From Sphingobium chlorophenolicum (GTDB taxonomy: Bacteria; Pseudomonadota; Alphaproteobacteria; Sphingomonadales; Sphingomonadaceae), in the NCBI RefSeq assembly GCF_000722875.1, contig NZ_JFHR01000019.1, positions 29,726 through 93,725 on the forward strand: a DNA stretch of 64,000 bases, given 5' to 3'. Position 1 is the first letter of the stretch, and the number at the start of each line of letters is the position of its first letter. This document shows, piece by piece, positions 45,884-57,322 of this stretch. The translations under genes and the position numbers were made by a program. Under the pieces are notes generated by a model. It was not told the origin of the DNA, did no database searches, and saw only the letters and a program-made list of their open reading frames with translations.

Positions 45884-47140
45884 ATGATGTTCGGCGGATC
45901 GATGGGGCGATTGCTGCGGGACAGGACGGGCAATGTCCTGATGATGGCGGCTGCCTGCATGCCGATACTGATCGGCGCGGCTGGATTGGCCACCGATACG
46001 GTGCAATGGACCCTGTGGAAACGTCAGGTCCAGCGCCAGGCGGACAGCGCGGCGCTCGCCGGGGCCTATGCCGTGGCGCAGGGCTTCAGCGCATCGGACA
46101 GCGCGACATCCGACATCAACCGCCTGTCGCTGGTCACCCTGTCGCAGACGCCGACTATCGAAAATGCGCCCACCACGGGTTCCTATGCCGGTAATAACAA
46201 GGCGGTGCGGGTGGTGCTGCAAACCACCAAAGAACTGCCCTTTTCGAAGATATTGGGAATAAGGGCGCCGGTCATTCTCGGCGAAGCGACGGCGGCTGTC
46301 TTGGGCAGCGGCGACTATTGCGTCGTCTCGCTCGAAAAATCGAGCGTGATTGGCATCACGCTCCAGGGCAATGCGACGGTCAATCTGGGTTGCGGCATGG
46401 CCACCAATTCGCGGGCATCCAACGCGGTCTACGCAGGGGGCAGCAGCACGGTGACGGCGACCCCGGTGGCGGCCGTAGGCGGGCTTACGTCCAGTTCCAA
46501 CTATGCTACCGGCACAACGCTGTTGCCTTACAGCATACCGGTGCAGGACCCTTATGCTTCGTTGCCGACGCCCACCGCGGCCAATTTGACGAGTTGCAAC
46601 AACCTCAACGTGCAGCCCAACAACAGCCGTAATATCACGGCGGGATGCTATAAGAATGTCGACGTCAAGGGCACGCTGAACATGGCGCCGGGCGTCTATT
46701 ATATCGACGCCGGCTCGTTCGACGTGGGATCGCAGGCGGTGATCAACGGCACTGATGTCACCATCATCCTGACCAGCAGCAATGCATCAAACAATCCCGG
46801 CTCCATCGCGACGGTCAATATCAATGGTGGCGCGACGCTCAACCTGACGGCGCCGACGGACCTCAACGATCCCTATCATGGCATCCTCTTCTACCAGGAC
46901 CGGCGCGCTCCGGATTCGGGAACCAACACGATCAACGGCAATGCAAGTTCAGTCCTGCAAGGCGCCTTTTATTTTCCGGGTCAAGCCATGTCGTTCAGCG
47001 GCACATCGGGCATGACCACGACATGCGTGAAGATGGTTGGCAAGCGCGTCACCTTCATTGGCAACAGCAATATCGTCAATCAGTGCGAAAATAAGGGAGT
47101 CGATAAAATTACCGCGACGCTGGTGAGGCTGGTGGGATGA
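45884..47140 (+). CDS. TadG-like Flp pilus-assembly protein
   Basis: A 418-residue protein with the N-terminal Tad/TadE-G segment (RDRTGNVLMMAAACMPILIGAAGLATDTVQW), one membrane helix at about residues 15-35, then a long Ser/Thr/Asn-rich extracytoplasmic domain to the C-terminus. TadG-like proteins are minor pseudopilins or anchors of Flp/Tad adhesion pili. Start is ATG 45884 or 45887, both after AAAGGA. The gene runs into the next by a 4-base overlap. No TadA ATPase, secretin or Flp pilin gene is in the window. Confidence 0.82.
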   Translation: MMFGGSMGRLLRDRTGNVLMMAAACMPILIGAAGLATDTVQWTLWKRQVQRQADSAALAGAYAVAQGFSASDSATSDINRLSLVTLSQTPTIENAPTTGSYAGNNKAVRVVLQTTKELPFSKILGIRAPVILGEATAAVLGSGDYCVVSLEKSSVIGITLQGNATVNLGCGMATNSRASNAVYAGGSSTVTATPVAAVGGLTSSSNYATGTTLLPYSIPVQDPYASLPTPTAANLTSCNNLNVQPNNSRNITAGCYKNVDVKGTLNMAPGVYYIDAGSFDVGSQAVINGTDVTIILTSSNASNNPGSIATVNINGGATLNLTAPTDLNDPYHGILFYQDRRAPDSGTNTINGNASSVLQGAFYFPGQAMSFSGTSGMTTTCVKMVGKRVTFIGNSNIVNQCENKGVDKITATLVRLVG

Positions 47141-47606
47141 TGAAGCGGCTTTTCGCCGATTCCATTGGCACCAGCACAGTTGAGCTGGCGCTCATCATGC
47201 CGGTGCTGGTGCTGCTGGCCTGCATGGCGGGCGATGTCGCCATGGCGTTCAAGGCGAAGATCGCGCTCCAGCGCGCCGCCGAACGAACAGGCCAATTGGC
47301 GACGGTGGGCGGTTACGCCAACGACACCTCCAAAACGCAGGCTGCCTACAATAATCTCGCGGCCGACGCCGCCGCCGCCGCCGGTGTTTCGACCAATAAC
47401 GTCACCGTCACGCCCACGCTGCTCTGCGATGCGACGGTGCAGACCGCCAGCCCGGAAGTCCCCTGCGCCGACGGTCAGCAAACGAAGCGCTATGTCGCGA
47501 TCACCATTTCGGGAAGTTACACGCCCATGTTCGCCAAACTGATGCCCGGCAGCAACTGGTCGACCAACGGGATACCGCTCACCGGCTCTGCATCGGTGCG
47601 CCTGCA

Positions 47607-47610
<4 letters not shown>
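47137..47610 (+). CDS. TadE-family pseudopilin-like protein
   Basis: A 157-residue protein starting MMKRLFADSIGTSTVELALIMPVLVLLACMAG, a TadE-type leader in which Glu at about residue 16 of the hydrophobic helix matches the pilin Glu5 position. The remainder is extracytoplasmic with a pair of cysteines (TLLCDAT..EVPCADG) that may form a disulfide. It overlaps the tadG stop and the next gene start by 4 bases each, defining a three-gene operon. Confidence 0.82.
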
Positions 47611-49143
<1,533 letters not shown>

Positions 49144-49168
49144 CAGGTACGACAGGAGGTAGGAAGTG

Positions 49169-49344
49169 AACCTCTCCTATTCCTCCCCATCGATAGATGG
49201 GGAGGGGGACCGCCGCTGAAAGCGGTGGTGGAGGGGAATAGGCGCGACCTCCGAATTTCCCCACCACTCGCTTCGCGAGCGTCGAAGAGAGTCACGCGCC
49301 TCTCTTCGACCCTCCCCACGCTTCGCGTAGGGAGGAATGGGGGA
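49169..49344 (-). repeat. Nearly full copy of modular palindromic repeat (family A)
   Basis: On the minus strand this has the module order of the full copies: CCTCCCTACGCgaaGCGTGGGGAGG, hairpin GTCGAAGAGAGGCGCGTGAC.., GCTCGCGAAGCGAGTGGTGGGG, then CCCCTCCACCACCGC and CTCCCCATCtaTCGATGGGGAG. The extra GAAGAGAG hairpin is in the left half, opposite to the copy at 36105-36373. The conserved terminal inverted repeats are not recognisable. Confidence 0.72.
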
Positions 49345-49362
49345 TCGCTCAGTTGTCGTGCA

Positions 49363-50367
49363 TTACCCCTCCCGGCCGTAGGCGACGACGGTTTCCACCT
49401 CGGCCTTGTCGCCCAGCACGACGCCGACACGCTGGTGCAGTCCGGTCGGCTTCACATCCATGATCCGGGCATGCCCGGTGCTCGCCGCGCCACCCGCCTG
49501 TTCGATTAGGAAGGACATGGGGTTCGCCTCATACATCAGCCGCAGCTTCGCCTTGTCGGCATAGCGGTTATCGGCGGGATAGAGGAAAATCCCGCCCCGC
49601 TTCAGGACACGATGCACGTCCGCCACCATCGAAGCGGTCCAGCGCATGTTGTAATCCTTGCCCAGCGGGCCTTCGGTGCCCTTGATCCGCTCCTCGATAT
49701 AGCGGGCGATGCCGGGCGACCATTGCCGCCGCCGCGCCATGTTGATGGCGAATTCGGCATTGCCCTGCGGCATCTGCATCGGCCCGTCGGTCATCCGCCA
49801 GGAGCCGATTTCCCGGTCCAGCGTGAATTCATAGACCCCCGTGCCGATGGTCAGCACCAGCAGCGTCTGGGGCCCGTAGATCGCATAGCCCGCCGCGACC
49901 TGCTGCGTGCCGGGCTGGAGGAAATCCTGTTCGGTCACTTCGCGGCCTGAACATTCCTCCGGCGCCTTCAGAACGGAGAAGATGGTGCCGACGCTCAGGT
50001 CCACGTCGATATTGCTGGACCCGTCGATCGGATCGAACAGCAGCAGATATTCGCCCTTGGGGTAACGGTTGGGGATGCGATGGATGGTCTCCATCTCCTC
50101 CGAAGCCATGGCGGCGAGGTGCCCGCCCCATTCATTGGCGTCCAGCAGCAGTTCGTTGGCGATCACGTCCAGTTTCTTCTGAACCTCGCCCTGCACATTC
50201 TCGCTGTCCAGGCTGCCCAGCACTTCGCCCAGCGCACCCTTGGACACGCTGTGGCAGATCGTCTTGCACGCGCGCGCCACGGTTTCGATCAACAGGCGCA
50301 GTTCGGGCGGCAGGGCATTGGCCTCCCTTTGCTGTTCGATCAGGAAGCGGGTGAGGGTGATGGACAT
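49363..50367 (-). CDS. fbp: Class I fructose-1,6-bisphosphatase
   Basis: Hydrolyses fructose-1,6-bisphosphate in gluconeogenesis. The 334-residue protein has the Mg/inositol-phosphatase motif [17 protein letters not shown], the ASEEME acidic site and the substrate-binding [14 protein letters not shown] and [18 protein letters not shown] blocks. Length is typical of class I. The region upstream, 50368-50547, has no gene. Downstream it converges on repeat A in the spacer after mreB. Confidence 0.95.
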   Translation of the reverse strand: MSITLTRFLIEQQREANALPPELRLLIETVARACKTICHSVSKGALGEVLGSLDSENVQGEVQKKLDVIANELLLDANEWGGHLAAMASEEMETIHRIPNRYPKGEYLLLFDPIDGSSNIDVDLSVGTIFSVLKAPEECSGREVTEQDFLQPGTQQVAAGYAIYGPQTLLVLTIGTGVYEFTLDREIGSWRMTDGPMQMPQGNAEFAINMARRRQWSPGIARYIEERIKGTEGPLGKDYNMRWTASMVADVHRVLKRGGIFLYPADNRYADKAKLRLMYEANPMSFLIEQAGGAASTGHARIMDVKPTGLHQRVGVVLGDKAEVETVVAYGREG

Positions 50368-50547
50368 AGGCGGCTTACTCGCTCAAGGAAAATATGGCGG
50401 GCGGGTGCGCGCCATGCAGGGAATCGGGTTCTGCCGTAGCGGTCGGGACGGCTGTTGGCAAAGCGCCAATTCATGACGGGGACGTGATGAAGGGCGATCC
50501 GTTCCCGCATCGGGACTGGTCGCGCAACGCGGACGTGCTCCCGCTTT

Positions 50548-51305
50548 TCAAATCCGCCTGGCGATCGCGCCCGCGGCCCAGCCCATGCCGACCGCCAGCA
50601 TCATCGCGACCAGGCCATAGAGGAACGGCCATTGTTCGGCCGCGACCGCCATGAAGCGTTCGAACCCCGATTTGCGGATGGTGATGTCGCGCACCGCAGC
50701 CGCCACGACCCGGCCGTCCTGCACCAGGAAGGTTTCCGCCGTATAATTGCCCACGATCACCCGCGCCGACAGCGGCAGCCGCGCCCGGTAAAGCACGCCG
50801 TCCGTGATCTCCACCGTGCCCGGCCGCTCGACATAGAGGCCGGCGCGTTCGCGCAGGTCGATCAGCCCCTTCTGGAACCGGTCCAGTTCCGCGCTGTCGT
50901 TGAGGGAGGAGGGGGATAGCTGGAGCTTGTCCACGCCCATTTCGTAGATTGCCGCCGTCCGCTCATCGACCACCCTGGCGATCGGCCGGGAGGAGGCGAT
51001 GGCGTAGAAGCTGGGAGCCGAACGGAAGCGGGCGCTGTCGGCATTGATCCAGATGCCCGCGACCTTCTGTTTCTCGCGCATGGTGATCGACTGGTCGGGG
51101 CCTTTCAGCACCACCATGATGTCGGCGGGCTTCTTCGGCCGCCGTCCGTCGGGATAGACTATCGCGCCGAACAGCAGCAGGTCCGCGCCGGTGAAGCTAT
51201 ATTGTATCTCTACATCGCGCTGAGACACGTCGGGCACCAGCATCGGTTCGTCCGCCGCGCAGAGCAGCAGCAGGGCGGGGGTCAGGGCCAGGAGCGCCCG
51301 CCGCC

Positions 51306-51309
<4 letters not shown>
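50548..51309 (-). CDS. TIGR02186 family membrane protein
   Basis: A 253-residue protein with an N-terminal signal peptide (about residues 1-18), an extracytoplasmic beta-rich domain and one C-terminal transmembrane helix (about 225-247, WPFLYGLVAMMLAVGMGWAAGAI). This layout fits the alphaproteobacterial TIGR02186/Alph_Pro_TM family, whose function is unknown but which is commonly encoded with TauE/SafE exporters. The start is GTG 51309, overlapping the TauE stop as GTGA, which supports a functional pair. Confidence 0.85.
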
Positions 51310-52220
<911 letters not shown>

Positions 52221-52269
52221 GCATTTATCGGGTTAAGCCCAATATGCGCGGAGATAAAGGCGCTCCCGC

Positions 52270-53304
52270 TTAAAAATCCGCCCCCAGCGTAAGGGCGAGG
52301 CCTGAAGCGGGCGCAGCCTGCCCTGCGATCCGTTCCCGCCATTCGACGCCCAGCCTTGCCCCGGCAGGCTGGAGAGGCAGGCGGAGCTGAAGTTCCGGCC
52401 CGATATCCAGCCGCTCGACCTGCGGCTGCGCGCCGCCGGAAAGGCTGGCGCCGATCCGCAAGGGCGAATGGCTGACCGGTGAGAGCAGCGATATCTTGCC
52501 GTCGACGAAGCGGTCGCGCGACCGGAAACCGACCATGCCGCCCTGCGCATAGGTTTCGACCTCCAGCGACGGCACGACCTGCACCGGCCCGAAGCCGCCC
52601 ACGGCCATCACCGCATTGGCGTTGCGTCCGCCTTTGCCCAGTGCGATCCGCCGTTCGGCCGCGAAGCTGATCGGCAGGCTGCGCGTCGGTCGCCAGGCAA
52701 GGCCCATCGCCCCTTCGGGAGAAGCCGGGCGGTTCAAGGCGGCGCTGGCCCTGCCATAGGCGGTTATTCGGCCGGAGGCATGGGGCGTCAGGTCGAAATC
52801 GAGGCGGACGCCCGCCTGCGAACCGCCGAGCCTGCCTCCTGTCGCGGCTTCGGCTCGCGTGGCGCTTCCGTTTCGCCACAACAGCCATGCGCTGCCGTGC
52901 CAACGACCCATGCCCGCGGGATGGGTCGGGGGCACAGCGGGAGCGGGATGGATTGCGGGAGGGGTTTCAATGGTCTCATCCTCCGCCCGCCGGGCGGGAA
53001 TGGCGGCGGCCTTGGAACCCGTCGCCAGGTCAGCCGCTGGAGGCGCCGGAAAATGAGTCGTCAGGACGATGCGCGCAGGCTCCGTCCTGGGCGCCGCGAT
53101 GGTCCGCCGCGCCGACAGGCCTTTCCTTTTCACCAGAGCAGGCCCGTTCTTCGAATAGGCGGTAGGATGGAAAACGCCTGCGCCGCCATCCTCCCTGATT
53201 TCTCCGAAGAGATCGCTCCACTGGCTGGCCAGGCGGATCGCGGCCCAGCCTATCATGACGAGGCCGAGGAACCGGATCGGCCGTCCGCTGGCGGCTTCGT
53301 TCAT
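52270..53304 (-). CDS. Putative outer-membrane beta-barrel partner of NfrB-like transferase (NfrA C-domain-like)
   Basis: A 344-residue protein with an N-terminal hydrophobic segment (residues 11-27, signal anchor or signal peptide) and a long Pro/Ala-rich linker to about residue 165. A C-terminal domain of alternating polar/hydrophobic strands follows, ending in Phe (ALTLGADF), the usual outer-membrane barrel end. Phrases such as GLAWRPTRSLPISFAAERRIALG recall the C-terminal domain of phage N4 receptor NfrA. Its start overlaps the glycosyltransferase stop (ATGA). The N-terminal TPR part of NfrA is missing. The assignment is tentative. Confidence 0.6.
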   Translation of the reverse strand: MNEAASGRPIRFLGLVMIGWAAIRLASQWSDLFGEIREDGGAGVFHPTAYSKNGPALVKRKGLSARRTIAAPRTEPARIVLTTHFPAPPAADLATGSKAAAIPARRAEDETIETPPAIHPAPAVPPTHPAGMGRWHGSAWLLWRNGSATRAEAATGGRLGGSQAGVRLDFDLTPHASGRITAYGRASAALNRPASPEGAMGLAWRPTRSLPISFAAERRIALGKGGRNANAVMAVGGFGPVQVVPSLEVETYAQGGMVGFRSRDRFVDGKISLLSPVSHSPLRIGASLSGGAQPQVERLDIGPELQLRLPLQPAGARLGVEWRERIAGQAAPASGLALTLGADF

Positions 53305-54698
53305 GCCGGGGATTCCAGGTCGGGAAAGCGATGCCGCGTCTTGTCCCATGTCAGCGGCCTGCCGATCAGCGACTGGAGATACAGGAATATCGCGCGCCGG
53401 GCCGCCATCATCGCGATGATGTTGGCGATAAAGGTGCGCGGTATCGCCGCCAGCCCGAATGCCCAGCCATAGGTCATTCCGGAAAAGACGGCGCGCATCG
53501 CCATGCGCCAGGTCATGAAGGCGAAATCGATCCACAACAACGCCTCGACCATCGGCGTGGGTCGGGGCACGGAGAAGGCGCTGAACAGGCTTCCCACCAG
53601 CAGCACGCCCCATAGCAGCAGCGCCAGATAGGCGGTGAACAGGACGAAGGCGGAAAGGGCGGCGGCGCGGTCGCGCATGCGCATCCACCATTCGGCCGGG
53701 CCGCCCTGCCATCCCATGCGGTCCCACCCGGCGAGCGATATGCCGACGATCCAGCGCGCCTTCTGCTTGACGGCATCCTTCAGGCTGTCGGGAAAATATT
53801 CCCTGGTCGCGACCAACCTGCCGTCGCTGTCGCGCATGCGGATGAACACGCCGCGCCCGCCCATATTGCCGATGCGCAGGCCGACCTCATAATCCTCGGT
53901 CAGCGATACGGGGTCGAACGGTCCGCCATTGGCCGGGTTCACCAGCCGCTCCAGCATGGTGCGTTCGAAGGCGCAGGCGACCCCGGCTGACGGCATGGAA
54001 GCGCCCATGGCCTCTCGCACCGTCAGGGCTTTGCCGTGGCTCTCCGCAAATTCGTCTCCATAATGATTGGCAATGGTCCTTGCCCACCAGCCGCCGCGCC
54101 CGGTCAGGGGCAGAACCGGAAGCTGAATGAGCTGGAACCGGTCTATCATCACGTCGAACAGGCGGATTTCGTCGCGATGGACCACATCTTCCGCATCGTG
54201 CAATGCGATGGCCTTGAAACGCATGCCGGTGCGTTCCTCCTCGCTCAACATCGTGCGCCATGCGGCGTTGAGGCAATCGGCCTTGGTTGTCGGCCCGTGC
54301 CGCTCGTTGACGCACAGGATCACGCGCTCTTCCCCGGCGGCCAGGGACGCCACGGCATCCCATGTCGCGCGATCGTTGGGATAGACGCCGGCGAAGATGC
54401 GATAGTCGTGATTTCCCCACTGGGCGAGCGCGTTGCGCAGCATCGGCCCGATCACGTCCGCTTCCTGCCAGGCGGGGATGAAAATGGCGATGCGGCCCGG
54501 CTGCGGGGAGGCGGGAAGGGTGGCGGTCGTCATGCGGGTATGGCGGGAATAGACAATCAACCTGCGCCACAGACTGCGACACAGGAAGACCATGTCTATG
54601 ATGAAATCGTCTATGCCGCCGATTGCCAGACCAACTGCCGCGAAGAGCAGAATTTCATGATGAACCCTCGCCAGAAATGCGAAGACCATTTCCCCCAC
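53301..54698 (-). CDS. NfrB-like processive family 2 glycosyltransferase
   Basis: A 465-residue inner-membrane transferase with one N-terminal helix (about residues 7-28), a cytoplasmic GT2 catalytic domain and four or so C-terminal helices (from about 345). Catalytic signatures are IFIPAWQEADVI, HDAEDVVH (DxD-like), SLTEDYEVGLRI and QKARWIVG (QxxRW of processive enzymes). It resembles the transferase part of NfrB (bacteriophage N4 adsorption protein B), which builds a ManNAc-containing surface glycan in E. coli, but lacks the C-terminal c-di-GMP-binding MshEN domain. Start is GTG 54698 or ATG 54689. Confidence 0.8.
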   Translation of the reverse strand: MGEMVFAFLARVHHEILLFAAVGLAIGGIDDFIIDMVFLCRSLWRRLIVYSRHTRMTTATLPASPQPGRIAIFIPAWQEADVIGPMLRNALAQWGNHDYRIFAGVYPNDRATWDAVASLAAGEERVILCVNERHGPTTKADCLNAAWRTMLSEEERTGMRFKAIALHDAEDVVHRDEIRLFDVMIDRFQLIQLPVLPLTGRGGWWARTIANHYGDEFAESHGKALTVREAMGASMPSAGVACAFERTMLERLVNPANGGPFDPVSLTEDYEVGLRIGNMGGRGVFIRMRDSDGRLVATREYFPDSLKDAVKQKARWIVGISLAGWDRMGWQGGPAEWWMRMRDRAAALSAFVLFTAYLALLLWGVLLVGSLFSAFSVPRPTPMVEALLWIDFAFMTWRMAMRAVFSGMTYGWAFGLAAIPRTFIANIIAMMAARRAIFLYLQSLIGRPLTWDKTRHRFPDLESPA

Positions 54699-54847
54699 GG
54701 CTTAAGCCCCATTTTGCCCCTGAGCAGGAGCTATGGCAGCAAGGAATTGATTCTAAAACAGCTTCTTCGTTTCGATAGCGAAAATATTTATCGATTTGAT
54801 CTGCCGCCGCCATTTCGTAAAGGGATGCGGTTCGGGAGAAAGCAGTC

Positions 54848-56038
54848 ATGGTGAAACGCCCGCCGTCGGTGCTGCGCGATTTCTTGACCAGTGAAGCAGG
54901 CGGTGCGGTTTTGCTGATGGCGGCCGCTGCCATGGCGATGCTGTTCGCCAATTTGTCGGCAGCGGCCGGGCATTTCTATCACGCCTTCGTCCATGCCGGG
55001 ATCGGCCCGGAACTGAAGCCCAGCCTTGGCCGCATGACGGTCCATCTGTGGGTCAATGACGGGTTGATGGCGATCTTCTTCCTGCTCGTCGGGCTGGAGA
55101 TCAAGCGGGAGATGATCGACGGTGGCCTTTCGACCTGGGAACGCAGGCGATTGCCGTTCATCGCGGCGGCGGCGGGGATGGTAGTGCCAGCCTGCCTCTA
55201 TCTTGCCGTCGTCGCGGGGCAGCCGCGACTCGCCAGCGGCTGGGCCATTCCGGCGGCGACGGACATCGCCTTTGCCATCGGGGTGGTGGCGCTGCTTGGG
55301 CGTCGGGTGCCAGCCTCCTTGAAGCTGATGCTGACGGCGATTGCGATCGTCGACGATATGGGGGCGGTCGCGATCATCGCGCTTGCCTATACGCAGGGCA
55401 TCGATCTTCCCGCGCTGGCGGGTGCGGCCGCCGCGCTGCTGCTGATGTGGGGACTCAACCGGCTCGGCGTCCGCAGGCTTGCGCCCTATCTGCTCGCTTT
55501 TGCGGCCTTATGGTATTTCACCCTGCTTTCGGGCGTGCATGCGACGGTGTCGGGCGTGCTGACGGCGATGTTCATCCCCATCAAGCCCAGCCCCGGTGCG
55601 CCAGATGCCGCCGACAGCCCGCTGCATCGCCTGGAACATGCGGTGCATCCATGGAGCGCCTATCTGATCGTGCCGCTGTTCGGTTTCGTGAATGCGGGCG
55701 TGCCGCTGGACGGCGCGGCGCTTGGTGCGCTGCTCGCGCCGCTGCCGCTGGGCGTCGCCGCCGGTCTGTTCGTGGGGAAGCAGATCGGCATCTTCGGCGG
55801 AATCTGGCTGGCGGACCGCTGGCGGATCGCGGAACGGCCCGCCGGGGCGAGTTGGGCGCAGATTTATGGCATGGCGCTGCTCTGCGGCATCGGCTTCACC
55901 ATGAGCCTCTTTATCGGTGCCCTGGCATTTCCCGGTTCCGCCGAGTTGGTCGAACAGGCGAAGATCGGCATTCTGGCAGGTTCGCTGCTTTCCGCCGTCG
56001 CGGGCTATCTCGTCTTGCGAAGCGCCAGGCGCATTTGA
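54848..56038 (+). CDS. nhaA: Na+/H+ antiporter NhaA
   Basis: A 396-residue, twelve-helix antiporter exporting Na+ or Li+ in exchange for protons. The ion-binding Asp pair is in TAIAIVDDMGAVAII, the pH-sensor/helix IV motif is IPAATDIAFAIG, and the helix X Lys region is VGKQIGIFGG. The N-terminal FLTSEAGGAVLL start is typical. Length and topology are standard. It is monocistronic, with a short promoter-sized spacer to the divergent glycosyltransferase. Confidence 0.95.
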   Translation: MVKRPPSVLRDFLTSEAGGAVLLMAAAAMAMLFANLSAAAGHFYHAFVHAGIGPELKPSLGRMTVHLWVNDGLMAIFFLLVGLEIKREMIDGGLSTWERRRLPFIAAAAGMVVPACLYLAVVAGQPRLASGWAIPAATDIAFAIGVVALLGRRVPASLKLMLTAIAIVDDMGAVAIIALAYTQGIDLPALAGAAAALLLMWGLNRLGVRRLAPYLLAFAALWYFTLLSGVHATVSGVLTAMFIPIKPSPGAPDAADSPLHRLEHAVHPWSAYLIVPLFGFVNAGVPLDGAALGALLAPLPLGVAAGLFVGKQIGIFGGIWLADRWRIAERPAGASWAQIYGMALLCGIGFTMSLFIGALAFPGSAELVEQAKIGILAGSLLSAVAGYLVLRSARRI

Positions 56039-56190
56039 GCGGCTGGATTATCCGTCAGACCGCTCTAGCCATGCGCCGGATGGAATCGCATGGCGCTAGG
56101 CGCGATGCTATCTTCCACCGGCCGTAGAGCGACTCGCATGCAATGCGAACCCCACCAATCTCTTTTCAGCGATCAGGTAGGAGGGTGAAT

Positions 56191-56370
56191 ATGAATGGGG
56201 AGATGGATGTCAACTATCTGCTGCACAGGCAGCAAGTTGCATTGATCCGCGCGCAAATGAGCCGGTCTGTGAAGGGCCGGGAAGCTTATGAGGGTCTTGC
56301 CCGCGGCTATACCAATCGGATCGACGCCTATAGGCGCGAGAATGAAAAGCTGGTCGATCTGGCGCATTAG
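56191..56370 (+). CDS. Hypothetical small basic protein
   Basis: A 59-residue, charged, all-helical-looking protein (MNGEMDVNYLLHRQQVALIRA..) with no signal or membrane segment. The ATG at 56191 has an excellent AGGAGGG ribosome site six bases upstream, which decides it over an in-frame ATG at 56143. The sequence, with HRQQVALIRAQ followed by GREAYEGLARGY, looks like the short sphingomonad proteins I have seen near stress loci, but I cannot name it. Confidence 0.65.
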   Translation: MNGEMDVNYLLHRQQVALIRAQMSRSVKGREAYEGLARGYTNRIDAYRRENEKLVDLAH

Positions 56371-56384
56371 CGCGCGAGAGACGG

Positions 56385-56783
56385 TCACAACCTCCGGATC
56401 AGGCGGTCGATAGATTGGCGGTGCGTCATGTCATCGCCGCATTCCTGCTCAAGAACGGATTTGATCTTCTCCAATTCCGCCTCCGTCAGATGTTCGATGC
56501 CGATGAATTCGTTCCGCGCCGTTTCGATGGCGCGGATCAGTTCGTCCATCTTCGCCTGTATGGCGGAGCCGTCGCGATTTTGCGCATTCTGGATCAGGAA
56601 GACCATCAGGAATGTGACGATGGTCGTGCCGGTGTTGATGATAAGCTGCCACGTGTCGGAATAATGGAAGATCGGCCCGGTCACGATCCAGCCCAGGATC
56701 ACCATGACCGCCAGGATGAAGGCGGCGGGTTGGCCCGACCAGCTTGCGATCCTGTGCGCGAAGGCCGTGAAAATCCTGTCCAT
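56385..56783 (-). CDS. Low-affinity iron permease family membrane protein
   Basis: A 132-residue protein beginning MDRIFTAFAHRIASWSGQP with two transmembrane helices (about residues 22-38 and 48-66) and a charged cytoplasmic helical tail (AKMDELIRAIE..). The block TWQLIINTGTTIVTFLMVFLIQNAQNRD is characteristic of the Fet4-like low affinity iron permease family in bacteria. Iron transport by these short proteins is unproven. ATG 56783 is preceded by GGGAG. Confidence 0.82.
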   Translation of the reverse strand: MDRIFTAFAHRIASWSGQPAAFILAVMVILGWIVTGPIFHYSDTWQLIINTGTTIVTFLMVFLIQNAQNRDGSAIQAKMDELIRAIETARNEFIGIEHLTEAELEKIKSVLEQECGDDMTHRQSIDRLIRRL

Positions 56784-56850
56784 CTCTCTTTTCTCCCAGG
56801 GCGTGTTCGCATTTAGCTTCTGTTCAGCCCTTGCTTGCCATGAAGGCGCG

Positions 56851-57183
56851 ATGACGACCATCCCTCTCCGTTCGCTGGCCTGCGGGCTTGCCGCTTCGCT
56901 TCTTCTGGCATCCTGTGCGACGGTGTCGCCCGAATCGCGGGTGCGCGCCGGGCTGATCGACGCGGGATTGTCGCCGCCCATGGCCGGCTGCATGGCCGAA
57001 AGGATGGTGGATCGGCTGAGCGTGCCGCAACTGCGCAGGCTCCAGTCGCTGGCATCGCTTCGCAAGTCCCACATGGGCGACATGACGGTCGACCGTTTCC
57101 TCTACAAAGTCCGCGCGCTGGAGGACCCGGAGATATTCGCCGTGACCAGCAAGGCGGCGATCATCTGCGCCATGGACCGTTGA
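56851..57183 (+). CDS. Predicted small lipoprotein
   Basis: A 110-residue protein with a lipoprotein signal (hydrophobic run then LLLASC at about residues 19-24) and a short helical domain (GLIDAGLSPPMAGCMAERMVDRLS..). This sequence pattern recurs in sphingomonad periplasmic lipoproteins of unknown role. ATG 56851 follows GAAGG. It lies 139 bases upstream of sucC and is separated from it by the inverted-repeat operator candidate. Confidence 0.75.
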   Translation: MTTIPLRSLACGLAASLLLASCATVSPESRVRAGLIDAGLSPPMAGCMAERMVDRLSVPQLRRLQSLASLRKSHMGDMTVDRFLYKVRALEDPEIFAVTSKAAIICAMDR

Positions 57184-57207
57184 TTTCGCAATAAAGCGGG
57201 GCATCGC

Positions 57208-57247
57208 TTCGCAAAAGTTTTGCAATTTTGCAAAGTCGTTTTGCGAA
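57208..57247. promoter_or_regulatory. Inverted-repeat operator candidate upstream of sucC
   Basis: Outer arms TTCGCAAAA (57208-57216) and TTTTGCGAA (57239-57247) are perfect inverted repeats. Between them lie two more TTTTGCAA/TTTGCAAA units. The centre of the site is about 95 bases before the sucC ATG. The TTTGCAAA theme matches the motif described for RamB/PccR/ScfR-type acyl-CoA-responsive regulators, so control of sucC-etfBA by such a regulator is a reasonable inference. Confidence 0.55.
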
Positions 57248-57322
57248 ATCTGCTGGCGTTGCCCCTTTGCCTGTGCTTAGCCGCTCGAAATCGAGTTTCA
57301 GCGGAAAGGACGGGCGAGCCCC

